The translations under genes were made by a program, and so were the position numbers. From Paragorgia papillata (taxonomy: Eukaryota; Cnidaria; Anthozoa; Scleralcyonacea; Coralliidae): a stretch of DNA of 64,000 nt. This document shows, piece after piece, positions 7,498 through 21,600 of the stretch (position 1 is its first letter; every line of letters starts with the position of its first letter). The notes beneath the pieces are model-generated. The model saw only the letters and a list, made by a program, of their open reading frames with translations, was not told the origin of the DNA and searched no databases. The stretch is from the NCBI GenBank assembly GCA_035771165.1, contig JAWNZC010000408.1:372001-436000 (forward strand). Direction: 5' to 3'.

Positions 7498-8519
7498 CTA
7501 TATAAAGGGCTGTTCATGAGGCGGGCGGGCTGATTTTATGCCACGAAAATGTTTCTATCACTTCAAAAAAGATTTAGACTACCTGTCATATTGCATTGCT
7601 CAAATAGTCGTTATAAGATGTTCGTGTCATAAAACAGTGTTTTTATCATGTGAAACAGGTCAACTTCGACCGTATCCCCCGAGTTAACCCTACCTCCCGA
7701 GATAACCTTAGATTTTATTCACGAAAATATTTCTTTGACTACAAAAAGGAATTTTAATACTCCGTGTGCTATACCTACAGAAAAACAAACCCAATTTTGC
7801 TTCGTTACGTAATTTTGCATTTCCCAAATAGTCGTAATATAACCGCCTCATATCACGACCGGAAATGGCGACTGTCGAGGCTCGCGAAATACGGGCTGAC
7901 CCGTATTAGCTACGCATGCGTAGAACGAATATCTTACGTGTAAACGTCATCAATACACGGCCAACAACTCACTTGAGCCAGCACGCACGTGGACTGCGAA
8001 CTGCCCCATGAAAGTGGCCGATTTTCTAGGCGATTTCTGATCGTGGCACGGCCCCTTAAACCCAAAATAATTCCAAATCACAAATTCCGATCAACAAGTT
8101 CACCATAATATTGCAAAATATGCACATAATCATACCATTTTAATTTAAACACACATTTTATATTAAAACTACGGGTGTAGTAGAAAACATTACGTGTACA
8201 ATGATCGTTTATGCAGCTTTAAAAACTAAAATATGCATTTTTGCAATATACTGTAAAATGGTATATACAACTATTTTTACAGTATTTTCAGTTGGTATTC
8301 GATCATTGCAACATTATACTTGTTAACAAATATGAATAACTATAACAAATTACTCAATTGCTCTTGTAAATGTATTTTTAAAAAAGTGTGAATAAACTAT
8401 AATTATTATTATTATTACACCTTCTTTTTACCTTCTATCCAATGCTAACACCGCTGTCACACGTTTTGCACCTGCGCGAGCTCAAGACCAAAAAAGAGCG
8501 GGAAACTGTTACAGTTTAA
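7498..8519. other. no gene seen; possible retroelement 3' tail near 8,100-8,415
   Basis: The stretch ends in GTGAATAAACTATAATTATTATTATTATTA, a polyadenylation-like signal followed by an ATT microsatellite, as at LINE 3' ends. No reverse transcriptase frame is visible. The rest shows nothing I can name. Confidence 0.3.
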
Positions 8520-8743
8520 AGCCCTAATCAAACGAGAACGCAAGTCATCACAAGTTGGCAGTCAGAATTTCTGTGGCGGTCGTTTGAACACCCAAATTAA
8601 CAAAATAAAGGTTTCATGAGTGTTTTAAACAAGTTTTAACTTTGTCACGGTACATGATATTTTCGGGAAACTATTCAGAGGGGCTGGCTGAGATAGCGTG
8701 ACTGCCAACTTGCGATGACTTGCGTTCTCGTTTGATTAGGGCT
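8520..8743. mobile_element. MITE with TAA target site
   Basis: About 45-bp inverted arms start AGCCCTAATCAAACGAG and end CTCGTTTGATTAGGGCT, flanked on both sides by TAA. A 3-bp TAA/TTA site suggests the PIF/Harbinger class. Confidence 0.7.
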
Positions 8744-9434
8744 TAATAGGCGAGTTTCAGGGTGTTGCGCGCGCATAATTTTTCAAAAAAACTGGCAAGC
8801 TCCAGTGGAGCTGCTCCACTCAAAGTAAAGATACTGTTTAAAATCAACAAAGTATAGATACAGTTTCTGGATATTTAACACTGTTATTCTGATGTTTTTG
8901 GCTTGCTAGCAAGTCTGTTTGCCATTGCTTACTTTGTGGGGAGCCCACCAAGAGCCCACCAATTCGCTTATTCTGTAATTCTATGAGACTGCCACACGTT
9001 TCTTGTAAATCTTAAAAAAACTACTTAACTTTTAAAGTTTGTACTTGCTGTAATGTTTAGCTGCATTATTAATATCTTTAAATATTCTGATATTACCCCT
9101 TCATAATTTTCATGAACCGTTTTATAAAAAGAAATGAAATGAATAACGAGTCTCACTTTTTCTTAACTGTCTCCAGGGTTGTTTTTGTTACAGGCTTTCA
9201 GCTATTTCCAACATTTCTTGCAGTGTTTATACTTGCAAACTCACGCATGATCAAACGTTTTGCAGCGGTGTCCCCTTAATTGTGATTTGTATTTTCTACA
9301 TCACTTAAGCAGTACACTACACTCACTACATTTATAAATACAAAAAACCCCAACATATTTAGCTTGCGTTTCTGGTTCTGTAGTGTTTTTGGCATCAAAC
9401 AAATTGTTCATCTTTAATCCTTTATAGAACATAT

Positions 9435-12400
9435 TCACACAACTTGCGTAATAAGATCTTTTGCATCTTCTTCATAGGTAACAGTTCCTGGCAATGAAAC
9501 AGTTGAACCAACTGCCATTTCTATGAATAAGAAACGAAGACAAATCTATTTTAGGGTTGGACAGGCAATGGTGCAGGGATAAAAAGCACTGACCCGTTCT
9601 TGTCTATATCAGTTCAGAACCATTTTCTGTTTGTCCCAAATCATGGTGAAAAGGTTTAAAAATGTATAATGTAGCTAGTACATCAAAGGGCATGGCTAAA
9701 CATTTTTTAGGCCAACCAACATATCTATCTTGCCATCAAACCCCCCCCCCCCCCTCCCCTCATAGTCAGGGCCGTAGGAATATGTTTCAGGTTAGGGGGG
9801 TTTCCTGCATTTTGAGGTCAGTTTTACAACAAAATATTACAATCATAAACAACATAATTTTAGTCTTTGACATCGACTTTTTAGGGGGGCTCAGCCCCCT
9901 GCTTGCTATGGCCATGCTCACAGTACCAGTGATGTTTTTCAGGGGGAACGCGGGCGAACGGCGTTCACCCACTATTTTTGTCAGGGGAACACCATTCCCC
10001 CTGACAAAAATTATGGTGGGGGAAGTCGCCGTTCCCCCTAACAAAAATTAAACGTAGTGCAACACCATTCAACACCGCACCATTTTTGCTTTGAGTCAAT
10101 GAGTGTACTCGTTTTTCAACCAAGTTAGCCAACCAGCTAGCCTGAGCCAGGCTTTTAGTATGCTTTTCACACACCATTAACTTTCATGACAGGATCCGAG
10201 CCACGCTCATTTAATTTTACGACCAGTGGCCTTCAGGTGCACCTTGCATAGCGTGGGGCTTAAATTCATTGAGATAGGGGACACCCTAGATAAGATCCAT
10301 GCACAGTCTGGTCAGTGATTTTTATGACCTTGCTATTTGAAAAGCTGAGAAACATGATGATCATTCATCACTACTTTTAAATTCCACATGAGAAACCATT
10401 CAGAGAAGCTAGAAAAATAGACTTCGACACTTTGCACAATAATCACAATTATTATCATATTTAATCATTTTACTCACCTGAACCAATAATGCCTTTATCA
10501 TTTTCCTCATCATGTACAAACAAAATCTGTGTACAGTTGTTGTTGGTAACAGTATCTGCTTTTGTCAACAAATCATCAATACTGTCTCTACGAGTACCTG
10601 CAGTATTTGGCACAGACAGACTGTCACTGTTTGAGTATTGAGGTGAACTGATGGATGAATCCTTCCTGTACTTATATGCTGGAGGTTCACTTGGCATCTG
10701 ATCAAATCTCAGTTTTTTTGTGACACTTTCCTGAACCTGTGTACTCCTTCCATTGAGGAACAAACCCAGTGCATACATTTTTAAAAGCATGCGTTTTTTG
10801 ACTGGATTCATAAGAATAAAGTCATACTCTCGTTTATCGAGTCTTTTTCGAAATGCTGGCATGACTTTCATCAGCTCATTGGCTGTTTCATGAACACTTT
10901 TCTTATTAGAGCCAGAGAACATTGATTGCGAGTTAAACACAGTGTGTGCTTCAATCAGCTCATCCAGTAGATCCCAGAGAGTATCAAATGTTGGATTGTT
11001 AATCACTTCTGCCTCACGACAATATGCGTTAATGACTTGAATCTGCCTTTCCAATTCATGAACTGCAACAAAAATGGGTGGGGTTGATAACGCTCTTTCT
11101 AACACCTGCCTTCCTTTTAAAACTGCTCTCAGATAATGTTTTGTATTTGGATCCAAATCCTGGGACTTGGCATCTTTAGATAAGGCAGGCCACAAGGGGT
11201 GTTGCTTTCTTATAACCCCGTAATGATGTAACACCAGAAAGGAGAAGAGAAGAACAAAAGCCAGCAGTACAAAGCTGTTTATACCAATAAGTGCATACTT
11301 GATGTACGGATAAATCAGAATGGCACTTTCCACTTTTAACTCCAAAAGAAGACCAAACAAAGCATTTAATGAATTGCACAATAATGAAATGATTTTCATG
11401 ACATTAAAGGCATTCACACGGAATGGTTTCAATGCTGTCATAACCAGTGCCAATAAGAAAAGAGTCGCTGTTACCACAGCAATAGGGTAAACTTGGTACT
11501 GTAATGATATCGCGTAAACAAGTACCACCAAAAAGCGTAAACAGTACATGATTGACCGATAATAAACCCACGGGCGACGGTAGGACGAGAACAAGAAAAA
11601 CTGTTCAACTGCCCAGACTATGTCCAGTCCCTTGAGATATTCAGCTTCTTTCAGTTGCAGATATCCTTCATGCTGCCTGGCTGAGTGTGTGAATACTTCA
11701 TTCTTTGTAATCTTCCACAGATATATGGGATACACCAAAAAGAGAAATATGGAAAACAGACAGAGGAACCAACCCAATGATTCTAGTCCGTACAGAGCAT
11801 GGGATCCACTCCAGCATTCAACATTGTTTGCAACGTTCAGTATAGATTTTGATGATAATGATGATGATGTTTGCGAGACTTCTGGGCGACAGTGAAACAA
11901 CCTGGCAACTACCACCCCAACTGGAATGCACATCAGCTGAGCTCCAATGGCAAAAACACGTTTCATTCTGGTCAGATACAGCAACAAATACAACGGCCTT
12001 TTATGGATCAAGTACCGATATAATACAATATACCCAAGCGATAAGACAAATACGAGAGCCGTCCAGCAAATGAGATAGGTTTTATAACTAAACATGTCCG
12101 AAGATGGGACATAGGCATCGCTTGCCCCGTCGTAATAACCTTGGTTGATTTTCCAGAACTCCCAAATATCTAAATTGACAAACAACAGAAACGATGTTTC
12201 TTTAATCCAGTCTAAAGGCCAACTCCATCGTTCGGCTAACACTAAGAATACGGCGAAAATCTGGATATGATCGATGAGCATAAGCAACGAGTCCGAAACC
12301 CACAAAGTTATCCCATGGTGTTGAAAAACGTCGTCATCTTGCAGCTCGCCACTCAGATCATCATTTTCTTCGTCAAATTCCCCCAAAACCTTCTCGTCAT

Positions 12401-12461
12401 CGTTTACTAAAGGAAAACTTTCTGGATCTTTGTCTTTCAAACGACGATTTAACAGAGCCAT
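9435..12461 (-). CDS. multi-pass membrane protein, two coding exons
   Basis: Exon 1 is 12461-10478 and exon 2 is 9520-9435, joined across CAG|GTGAGT and TTATTCATAG in phase 1. The joined frame gives 689 aa ending DLITQVV. Reading through the donor would add a stop two codons later, so the short read-through form is unlikely. The N-terminus is acidic and cytosolic-like (1-50). Hydrophobic segments lie near 54-78, 86-105, 128-150, 168-190, 226-250, 302-324, 326-345, 352-374 and 386-412. A long hydrophilic tail (415-689) follows, with Ser-rich stretches. The closely packed later helices with a TALKPFRVN..NVMKIISLL linker faintly recall TRP/FLC-type membrane proteins; this is a guess. I do not recognise the family. 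It starts 227 bp from HYI, facing away. Confidence 0.88.
9700..10060. repeat. G/C-run-rich repeat inside the membrane-protein intron
   Basis: A C14-type run near 9729, a GGGGGGCTCAGCCCCC palindrome near 9883-9898 and an inverted TTTTTGTCAGGGGAAC pair near 9975-10015 mark a decayed foldback element. The open frames across it are low-complexity and opposed on both strands, so I do not call them. Confidence 0.5.
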
Positions 12462-12688
12462 GATTGAAAAAAACGGAAAACTTCTACATTAGTTTCAAAG
12501 GTATGTAATGTTGTTTGGATATGTCTGCCAGTTGTGGTGTGTTACCATGGTCGTGATCACGTATTACTGAAATCGCTCTTCCGATTTCCCGACGAAGGTT
12601 TACGAGAGCTCCATCTTCCAATTATTCCAGAAATCCAAGAAACAGAGAAAGACTGTGGTAGTCATCACTGGAATTTTCATGTCGAAAA
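12462..12688. promoter_or_regulatory. shared bidirectional promoter region
   Basis: Only 227 bp separate the start codon of the - strand membrane-protein gene (12461) from that of HYI (12689). Both 5' UTRs and both promoters must overlap here unless an upstream non-coding exon exists. No TATA box is obvious, which fits a housekeeping-type bidirectional promoter. Confidence 0.6.
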
Positions 12689-15600
12689 ATGCCGTTTAAA
12701 ATTAATGCGAATATTAGTTTTATGTTTAAAGAATCTTCGTGTTTTTTAGATAGGTACAAGGCGGCATCGAAAGCAGGTCATTATTTTATTCATATAATTG
12801 GGTATATACATGTAATGTAGATGCAATACCAATGCATAATATTTATAATCATAATTTGTATTAAATACATGTATTTTTGAATTCGCGTGGTTTTTAAGGT
12901 TTCAAAGGCGTGGAATCCGGTGATGAAATATATCAGTATTCAACTGAGGAACTTGCAAGAACAAAAAATCAAGCAAACGTGGAACAAATTGTAATTATTG
13001 GACATGGAGGTCAGTTGAAGTGGCTGAATCAGCTTGATATGAGGCTCAAACTGTGATAACTATTAAAACTATAAATTCATCATTCATTTCGTATAGTCAA
13101 ACCTGACTGACCATATCACCTAGCTCAAACCTTGAGCTAGGATAGTTGTCATAGTTATACATGTACACGCGTAAAAATCTCGCAAGTTGTTACAGCATTG
13201 TTGCCTGAACAATGCTGTAACAACTTGTTGACATATGTGAACAACATTGATAAATGAACAACATTGTTCATCATTGTTTCAACAAGTTGTTACAGCTTGA
13301 TGAAACAACAACCATTGTTCATGCATGTTGGAACAACTGAAGAACGTGCTGATACATCAACCATGTTCACCATTGTTGTAACATTGTTGTTCATCATTGT
13401 TATTTTGTCATGCTGTTACAACATGTTGTATCATGTGCGAACAACGTTGTTGGCTATAAAAATGTGCTGTTGGAACAACTTGTTCATGACTGTTGATTTA
13501 TCCGTGAACAAGTTGTTCAAACTGTAAGTGAACAACTTGTTGACAACTTGTTCACGGTGAGCAGCACAACATTGTTCACAGCGAGCAGCACAACATTGTT
13601 CACGCCTGTTGACAACTGTGAACAAGTTGTGCATTTTTACACGTGTACTAGGGGAGAGGTTGTGCTGGAACCTGGAAGAGCTAGTATGTGTGTGTGCTTG
13701 GTGGATATATAAGGTTGAGAAAAGCACACACAACACTATTAAATACTGTTGGTGTCACTGTTCCTACTGGTGGATTAAGGGGCAGGGCTGACTGGGCAAC
13801 CACTATTAAGGGTCCAAAGATTGTATGAATCCCAGGGCCAGAATCTTGGAACTTGTTGGCACAGTGTAGCTGATGGCCAAAGATAAGGAGGAGTAGGTGG
13901 ATGATGTAGATGAATAGGAGGATGAGTAATCTGAGAACAAGTATAGGGAGGTAGCCCTGATGGCTTTTGCCATTTTTAGTCTGAAATGGTTTGTATAACT
14001 CACTCTTTTAGTATGGGGCAGGGTATAATGTTTACATTGGTACTGTATATACATTGGGTTTATATATTTGAGGTTTTAAATCCTAAATTTACCAAGTGAA
14101 CCAATTTGGTTTAAGTTAACTGTATGACCTATATCAATTTACCGACCATTGGTATGTAGTCTGGTACAGGATATATTTTTCTTTCTTTCAGTCTGAAACA
14201 GTCTAACCATATGGTTATTACAATTAGCTTGCACAGGGACCGCGGAGCAGGGGGGGCAAATTTTCCAAAATAAACAATATAAAGCCCAGCAAATGACGCT
14301 TAAACAAGACATTTAAAAGGAATAAAATCTATTTAAGGAAATGTAAGCAAACAGATTTTATTCCTTTCAAAATGGCTTGTTTTGGAGACGTTTGCTGGGC
14401 TTTTCTACTGTTTTTGTAAGAATTTGTAAGAAACGTTTTAAACCGCAACTAGTAAATTTGATTGCATTTCTGGGGCTCTGACAGGCTTCAGATTTCAAAA
14501 TTTCCCGGGGTAGCATACCCCCAGACCCCCTTAGAAGGCTCACGCCTTCGGCGTTCGCTAGCCCCCCCAATCCAAAAATTGCTCCGCGGTCCCTGTTGCA
14601 CTATATATACCTGTAGTGATGTCAAAACTACTAATTATTAATATTAAGTAATGTAACTATACAAATCAGGTGCTAATAAGATTTGATTTGACTGATTGGT
14701 TATCTTCCTTGGAAAGATATTGCAAAGGAGGAATTAAGTGGAAGAATGGATTAACAACGTACTCTAATGCAAAGGGTACTGTACTGGCTGTACATGCAAA
14801 GAATTTCTTCTGGCCAGCTCTTTTCCTGCGGTTAGTGTTGTTGTGGGAATTGCTGTGGTAGAAAGCTTTGACGGATATGATAGAGATAAGATAGATAGAT
14901 AGATAAATAGTTTAATGATCATTACATAGCAGCCAAAAGGCTGAATTGCGTAATTAAAATTGACATGATTATGGAATAAACAAATGAATATGATAAAAGC
15001 AGAATATATACAATATAAGATAAAACAGAATAAGAATAAATACATGTACATATATGAGAAAAATTTAGGATAAAGTCCAAAGTTTGAGTTTAAAATTATA
15101 CTTCCATGCCCATACACATGGATGGCACGAAAGTTCGTTTGTAGCGTTCAGTGTTGATAATTGGAAGATTAAATTTATGGCTCTTTCTCAAGCTGTACCT
15201 AGACACGTGTTTTGGAGGAAGGAGGCTATAGAGTTTATGCCCAGGTTTGGATATGGAATTAAAAACTTTGTTACAAAGTAGGGAGCGCCTAGTGGCTAGT
15301 GGTGACAAATCAAAATTAACTAGGTTAGTGTCATAAGCTACTCCTGGATTAATAATGGACAGGGCTCTCTTTTGGACTCGTTCAATTTCTTCACATAAAT
15401 AAAGTGGTAAGGCGTGATGAAAAACAGACGAACCATATTCGAGCAAAGGTCTAATAGTTGAGCAGTAAAGGTTCTTGATATCCACAAGTGGTACCCTTGC
15501 GCGTTTAAGCAAAACGAGAAAGAACAAACGTTTGTTAGCCTTCTTGATGGATTCGCTAATGTGGGGAGCCCACCGGAGGTCGTTAGAGATGGTCACACCC

Positions 15601-18600
15601 AAGATCTTTACACTTTTAACTTTACACTTTACACTTCTTTAACTTTTTTTTTTAACTGAAGAACGAGTTAGTCTTTACATGCTTGCTCTTGATCATCCCA
15701 GCTACTGGCAAATGAAAACCCAAGACACAAAAACTGGGTCACCCAGCTCCAGTCCTAGATAAAGCATTTTTCTTCCTGGCAGAAAAATCCCAAAATAAAT
15801 ATTTCCTGCTAAACTAAATTAACGATTTCCTGCCTGATAGAATTTTTCAATTTTATAAGTTGTGATACCACCAGACTTGCAAGTTTGTATCTCAAAACCA
15901 TAATTTATCTGAATGTGGTATCTATACATACTTTGAAATAGCGAACTTTTTCAATTGAATACTACGTAATACAAGTACTAGCGTCAAAAATCGAAATGCT
16001 GAAACAGTTGAATAAGATAAAAGCAGCTTGTATTCTTGCAAATGCATAATGACAGCTGCAGCCTGCAACAGCGACACTATACTGAAATGATAAATATTTC
16101 TTTGTTTTCTAGAACAAATCGTTGCATCATTTGCGCAAGGATATACGAAACTTAGACAGGTTAAGGTCATGTAACAAACCTTCAAAACACTTTCGAATTG
16201 TTTACAAGTCGCCGCTGGGTTTGGCAAGAATATTGAAAGATAAATAATCGAATATGAAACTTGATATTCGATCAAAATGATGACCGTGGCGCTTTTCGAT
16301 TTTTTGAAGAATAGGAAATTTCTCTTTAAACTTTGACTTGGATTAAAAAAACTGACAAATATTTCCTGCAAGATACAAAAAATTTCCTGGCAGCGGCGCT
16401 GCCGGCGCTGCCGGACATTTTCCAGCACTGCCCAGCTCATTCATTGGGCACCGTCTTGAGGGAAAAGTTGGAGAGGAAATGCTTCCAGAAGACACCACCT
16501 TAAAAGGTCTGTTCCAATTCCTCACCAGAATTAAAAATTGAGTTGTCACCATCAACGAATGCCAAGAATGGTTTAAGGCTGTGGTTGGTACCAAAAGTAG
16601 TGTCTTTGCGCCGTCAAATTCGTCAATGAAACGACTGCTCCAATGCTACGATGGCTGCTCCCATTGGTGCGAGATGATAGGCCACACAAACAAAAGAGTC
16701 GGGTTCAACAGCCAGGCATTGTCTTGTTGTCAACCAGAACTCGTTTTCACGCTCCATAATGCCTAGATTGGTGACTGATAGCAATCGACTTTTTGACAGA
16801 TTCCTGAGTTTCCTCATAATCATATGTACTGGCACGCACCAACGACGCATGTGCCCATCAACGATAGAATAAAATGCAGCAGGAGACTTAACGGACTTGG
16901 AGCCATTTTGTCATATAGAACAATGACTGCATGAGTGTTGTAAAACAATGTCTGCCCATATTCATTGTTCCAAAGGCAAAATGGCACAATGGCCATTCCA
17001 AGCCTGAGACTTAAAATTAGCGATACTCGTCTTGCCTTGTTTGATAAGTTGTATGAGAAAATATAGGCAAAAAATAATACTGGAGAACAAATAATGGATT
17101 CCCTAAAAGAAGAGGCCCGCTGGTTTAACGTACATGTCAAGAACCGGTTGATCTGAAGACTTCTGGGGCGGTTCCGATTGGGAAAAATTTAAACCGGGCC
17201 GCAGTTACATCAGATATTAATGCGAGTAGGCCTCTTCAACGATATTTTCCGGTACAGATTTCAACCCCAGTTCGCCACTACAAAGAAGACAGCGGTTGTA
17301 TAAATGCCAAAGATGACTAAAATATTATCAGGCTGGCAGCAGGAATTCACGTTCTATTCACCATGATAGACCAATCCCTGATTAAGGCGAAGAGGATGTT
17401 CCAAGAAGGATATCCGCCCGAACAATCACTGCAGCCATTGCTCTGGCCGGTTACTTGGGGAAACAGCGCGCAATTCTCAGATAGGTAAGTAACGTGAAAT
17501 TTTCGTAAATATGCTTGTTTTAATGTTAAATTGCGTATAAGTATCAGTCTAGTTAATGAACAGATTTTAGTTTGATTATATTTAATTTTACCAGAAGAAT
17601 TTAATTGAATTAAATTGAATTGATAACTTTATAACAGCTAATTGGTAATAAATAGTGGAACACTAATAAACTCGTGGGCGTTGGCCCTCTGAAATTACGA
17701 TATTACAGTAGATATTAACTGTTGTATAAAGTAAGGATATCTAAAATTACGATATTAATCGTTTATTATACCCTATTATTATATAAAATAGAGTGTTTTA
17801 TTGATTTTTCCGCCACTAATAAAAGTGATAATCTCACATGTGCGATTATTTATGATAATCACACATGTGACGATTATCGCTGAATCAGCATTATAGTTTA
17901 ATGCAATTTTTGCAAGGTAATAGGACAATTTTTTTATATAATAAACAGAACAATACATGGATGCTTGGAAATATGAAATTTATTTCTCGTGTTGACCAGG
18001 ATATGTCACTGGTTCGCTTCGCTCACTCGTGAGATATCTATCCTGGTCAACACTCGAAATAAATTTCATATTTCCGCACTTCCATGTATTATTCTCTATT
18101 TAATTGGCATAAATATGTTTCTGGCTCTTCTCAGAAATAAGTTTAGCCCCAGTCGCATGCAGCTGAGTTGGGTCAAAACCTATTTCTGCCCGCGAACATT
18201 AACTCAAGTGTGATATAATACCATCAGGCTTATCAGCTTTTGTATAATTGGAATTATCGGTGATTACACTGACCGAAATCCCAGATTATTATCAGTAAAT
18301 AGGTGGTGACAACTACAAAAAAATCTATTTAAATAGTAAGAAATAGTTTCTATTCTCTCTGAAATAATTACGTTTCTCTCTGACGAAGGGCCTTCGCTCG
18401 AAAACGTTAGAAACTACGTTCAATAATTTCGGCAGTACTCAAACCTTACTATATTTTGATTTGAATTTCGAATTTTTGTTGTTTGTTTTTTGCTGTACTG
18501 TAGTGTTGGCAAGAAAGAACCTGTGTTGAGCCAGACGAGATCCAGGAAGCAATCCTGAGACATCCCGGCCCTTTTGTAATCATAAAATTGGTATATCGTA

Positions 18601-21600
18601 AGTTTAGTTCCGGCCGATAAGGCCAATATGCATGTGAGACAGGCACGAATATGCATGTGAGACAAGAGATGAACAAGTTGCAAGACATGGGTCTTGGTGT
18701 CAAGTCGATCGTTCTGCCTTCTTTTTTAAAGCACTTCCACACTGCTGTCGTATCTGATGTCTTGGCAAAGTTTGGGTTATGGGCTGATCGACCAACGGAT
18801 TGACAAGAAAAAGAGGCACAGCACTCAAATCAAGCAGGGTTTGATGTATTACTCAAGCTGTGCAGTCGAGCGTTGATAACTCGCAACCAACCCTCCTTCG
18901 TCAACCATGGATAACTGCAGAGGAGCTAGTTGCGGAAGAGATTACGGAAGATACAAACGATGCTAACTAATATTTTCTAAAATAGCCATAGCCATTCTAA
19001 GATAGCTATATAAACTGTAATTAAAATAATCTAGGAAATAGAAAATAGCCGCCCGTGTTTATATAACCAGATGCTAACACGAAAGTGAGTTGGGAGAATT
19101 TGAAAGTTTCCATAAGTATTTTCCAATTCTCCGAAACTTACTCAAGTGTTTGCATCAGGTTATATAAACACAGGGCGCCCATTTTCTATTGTTTATGAAA
19201 TAAGACTAAGAAATTGTCGTGTCGTCACAACCGTGTTCGTACTTCGCATAGCCTGATATAAACATGATAACTGGCCATTCACAGAGTTCGTAATACCTAT
19301 TTTATAAATAGTAATAATTGCATTGTTAGAGATTGTGTTCTTTAAAGTCTCTTTTCGTTTGTTTTTGCTGCACAAGCTGTCGTAAGTTAAACTAAGTCTA
19401 AGAGAAAAACTCTGAGCTCCAGACGGGACTCCACGACCTTCTGAATGCCAGCTGGGCGCTCTAACCGTTGAGCCACAGGAACTCAGAAGGAAACAAACAA
19501 AAAAACTGTACCAACTTCAAGCTGAAAACACTACTAACATAAAAAAACATTTACTGTGGGTTTTTTTTACTTGATATATGCCATTATATAATCAAGTAAA
19601 CAACTACAATATTTATTGCCTTAGGGGCTGTTTACATGTAAGGCGGAACGGGACGTTAGGCGGGATCCTATCGCTATTATATTTTCCTTTATTTATTTCA
19701 TTTTGTTTATATGGATAATGTGTTTGCCGGGACGGTTTTTGTCTCGTTCTTTTTAACTGGGACTGATCCCGGTTTCCTCGACCGCCCGTTGGGTAAATGC
19801 TCAAGTCGTGGGCCATAACATGACTGCCATACAGAGTGAGACGTCGGCGTGGTATGATGGAGGAGATGGGCCGGGTAACATGTTTTCGTAGTATTGTACT
19901 TTGTTTGTCATATGCGATTTCCAAGAGACGTTGTAAGCTGCTCTAGCATCCTGGTGTATCGGTGCTATCGAGGAGAATTTACTCTACGGAATGGAGTTTT
20001 AAAACACGTGTGTTTTAGTTTTATAGTTTTTTTTTTTAAATATTTTTGCTGTCATTATAGCATAGCTTTCAAAGGTCTTTTAACAACGCGCGTCTTATGC
20101 TTATGCTTATAGTTAAGCTTTTAAAAAATAGGTCCAGAGACACGACTCTGTGACTAGGTGTGACGAGTGAATTTTCTGCTTCATTTGACGACGCAGGTCT
20201 TGTGGTATGACGATTCTTTGCCCCCGGAATATCATCTCAACTTGTACTGTTAGCTCATCCCGTATGCTGAAGTATGGGGTGATCTGGGTTGGAAGATATT
20301 TCCTCTCTTATGGCCAACCTTGTAGTATGACCTTAAGCAGCTGTATTGATTCATCCTTGTCGGTCGCTGATTGGATATTTTTAAACTTCTCACTGGAGAC
20401 TGGGAGGAATTGCCAAACTGGCCATGTTGACATTCTCGAACTCGGTTCCAGATGGATTTTTAACCTTAATAACCATTTCTTTCAAGTTTAAATCTGACAA
20501 TTTTGATCAAAATTCGGCTTCATTTGGGCCTTAGCATTTCTGGCCACCATGTTGGTTGACCAACCATAACCAAGCAAATATTTTACCCTATCGCTTCCAA
20601 ATTTTGGGTCTCGGTATATTTTTTTTTTTTTTTTGTATGCGCAACATAGAAAATATTACGTTAAAGTAAGCTGGAAGAAAATCCAGCTTATTCCAGTGAC
20701 GTCATTGAAAACAATCTACATGCAGTGTATTGTTTATAAATGCAGGTGCACGTAATGGTCTGGCTGCAATACCTGGAAGAGAATCTGATTTCAAGAAATC
20801 ATTAGCAACAACACTGGACTATGCATTAGCATTAAGTTGCAAGAAGTAAGAAATATCTACTGTATAACTCTTCTAACAAGTGTACACATTTTATTTACAT
20901 ATTGTATTAGATTAATAGGGCCTGTTCATATAACCTTGATATACCGCGATGTCCCGGTGTACCGGGATCTCTGCTTGTAGAAAATGTAGTGTTATTTTCC
21001 AAGTTGGACGCTAAACAACAACTTGGTATGTAACAGGGATGAAGTGAATTAAACAACAATGCTTGTAGCTTTGTATATTATGGTCAGAATTTTGTGCAAA
21101 CGGTCATGTCTAAAGACAAAACACTGAATAAAAGTGAAATAACTTCCAAATTGATAGTAGAATTATGGTGAATTTTTGCTCCATTTTCTGAAATTCCCAC
21201 GCTTTTCGACCGGGGATGAAATTCCCAGTCATCCGGGACATCGCGGTATACCAGGATTATATAAACAGGTCTTTAGATTGTTTCATTGCAGTCTTTGTAA
21301 TTTTAATAAACTAAATTTAGCTTTAAATTTGTTTTATCTATTTTGTAATTATTTTTACAATTGTTTTTTGTATCGACTGATGATTTTTAGAGTTCATATT
21401 TGTTCTGGTGTCGTGGATTTAAGTGGGAGCAAAGATATATTAGAATCGACCTATGAAGAAACATACGTCAAAAATTTAAAATATGCTTCATGCGAAGCAA
21501 GAAAGGTACATTTTAATTTTCCTACTTGACTTGACGCAATAATAGTTGAGTTGTCATGTAATCGTCATGATGCATTTACGGTGCCCTGGATCTGATAAGC

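Noticed and set aside
9662..10177. Open frames of 70-129 aa on both strands
   Set aside because: They overlap a G/C-run foldback repeat inside an intron and oppose each other. No domain.
10470..10477. Read-through end of the membrane protein (ending GSGE)
   Set aside because: The last codons lie in a strong GTGAGT donor, and a matching acceptor and in-frame terminal exon exist at 9520-9435.
12534..12749. 71-aa + strand frame overlapping HYI exon 1
   Set aside because: The exon reads as HYI in another frame (ATG 12689). The longer frame has no family resemblance.
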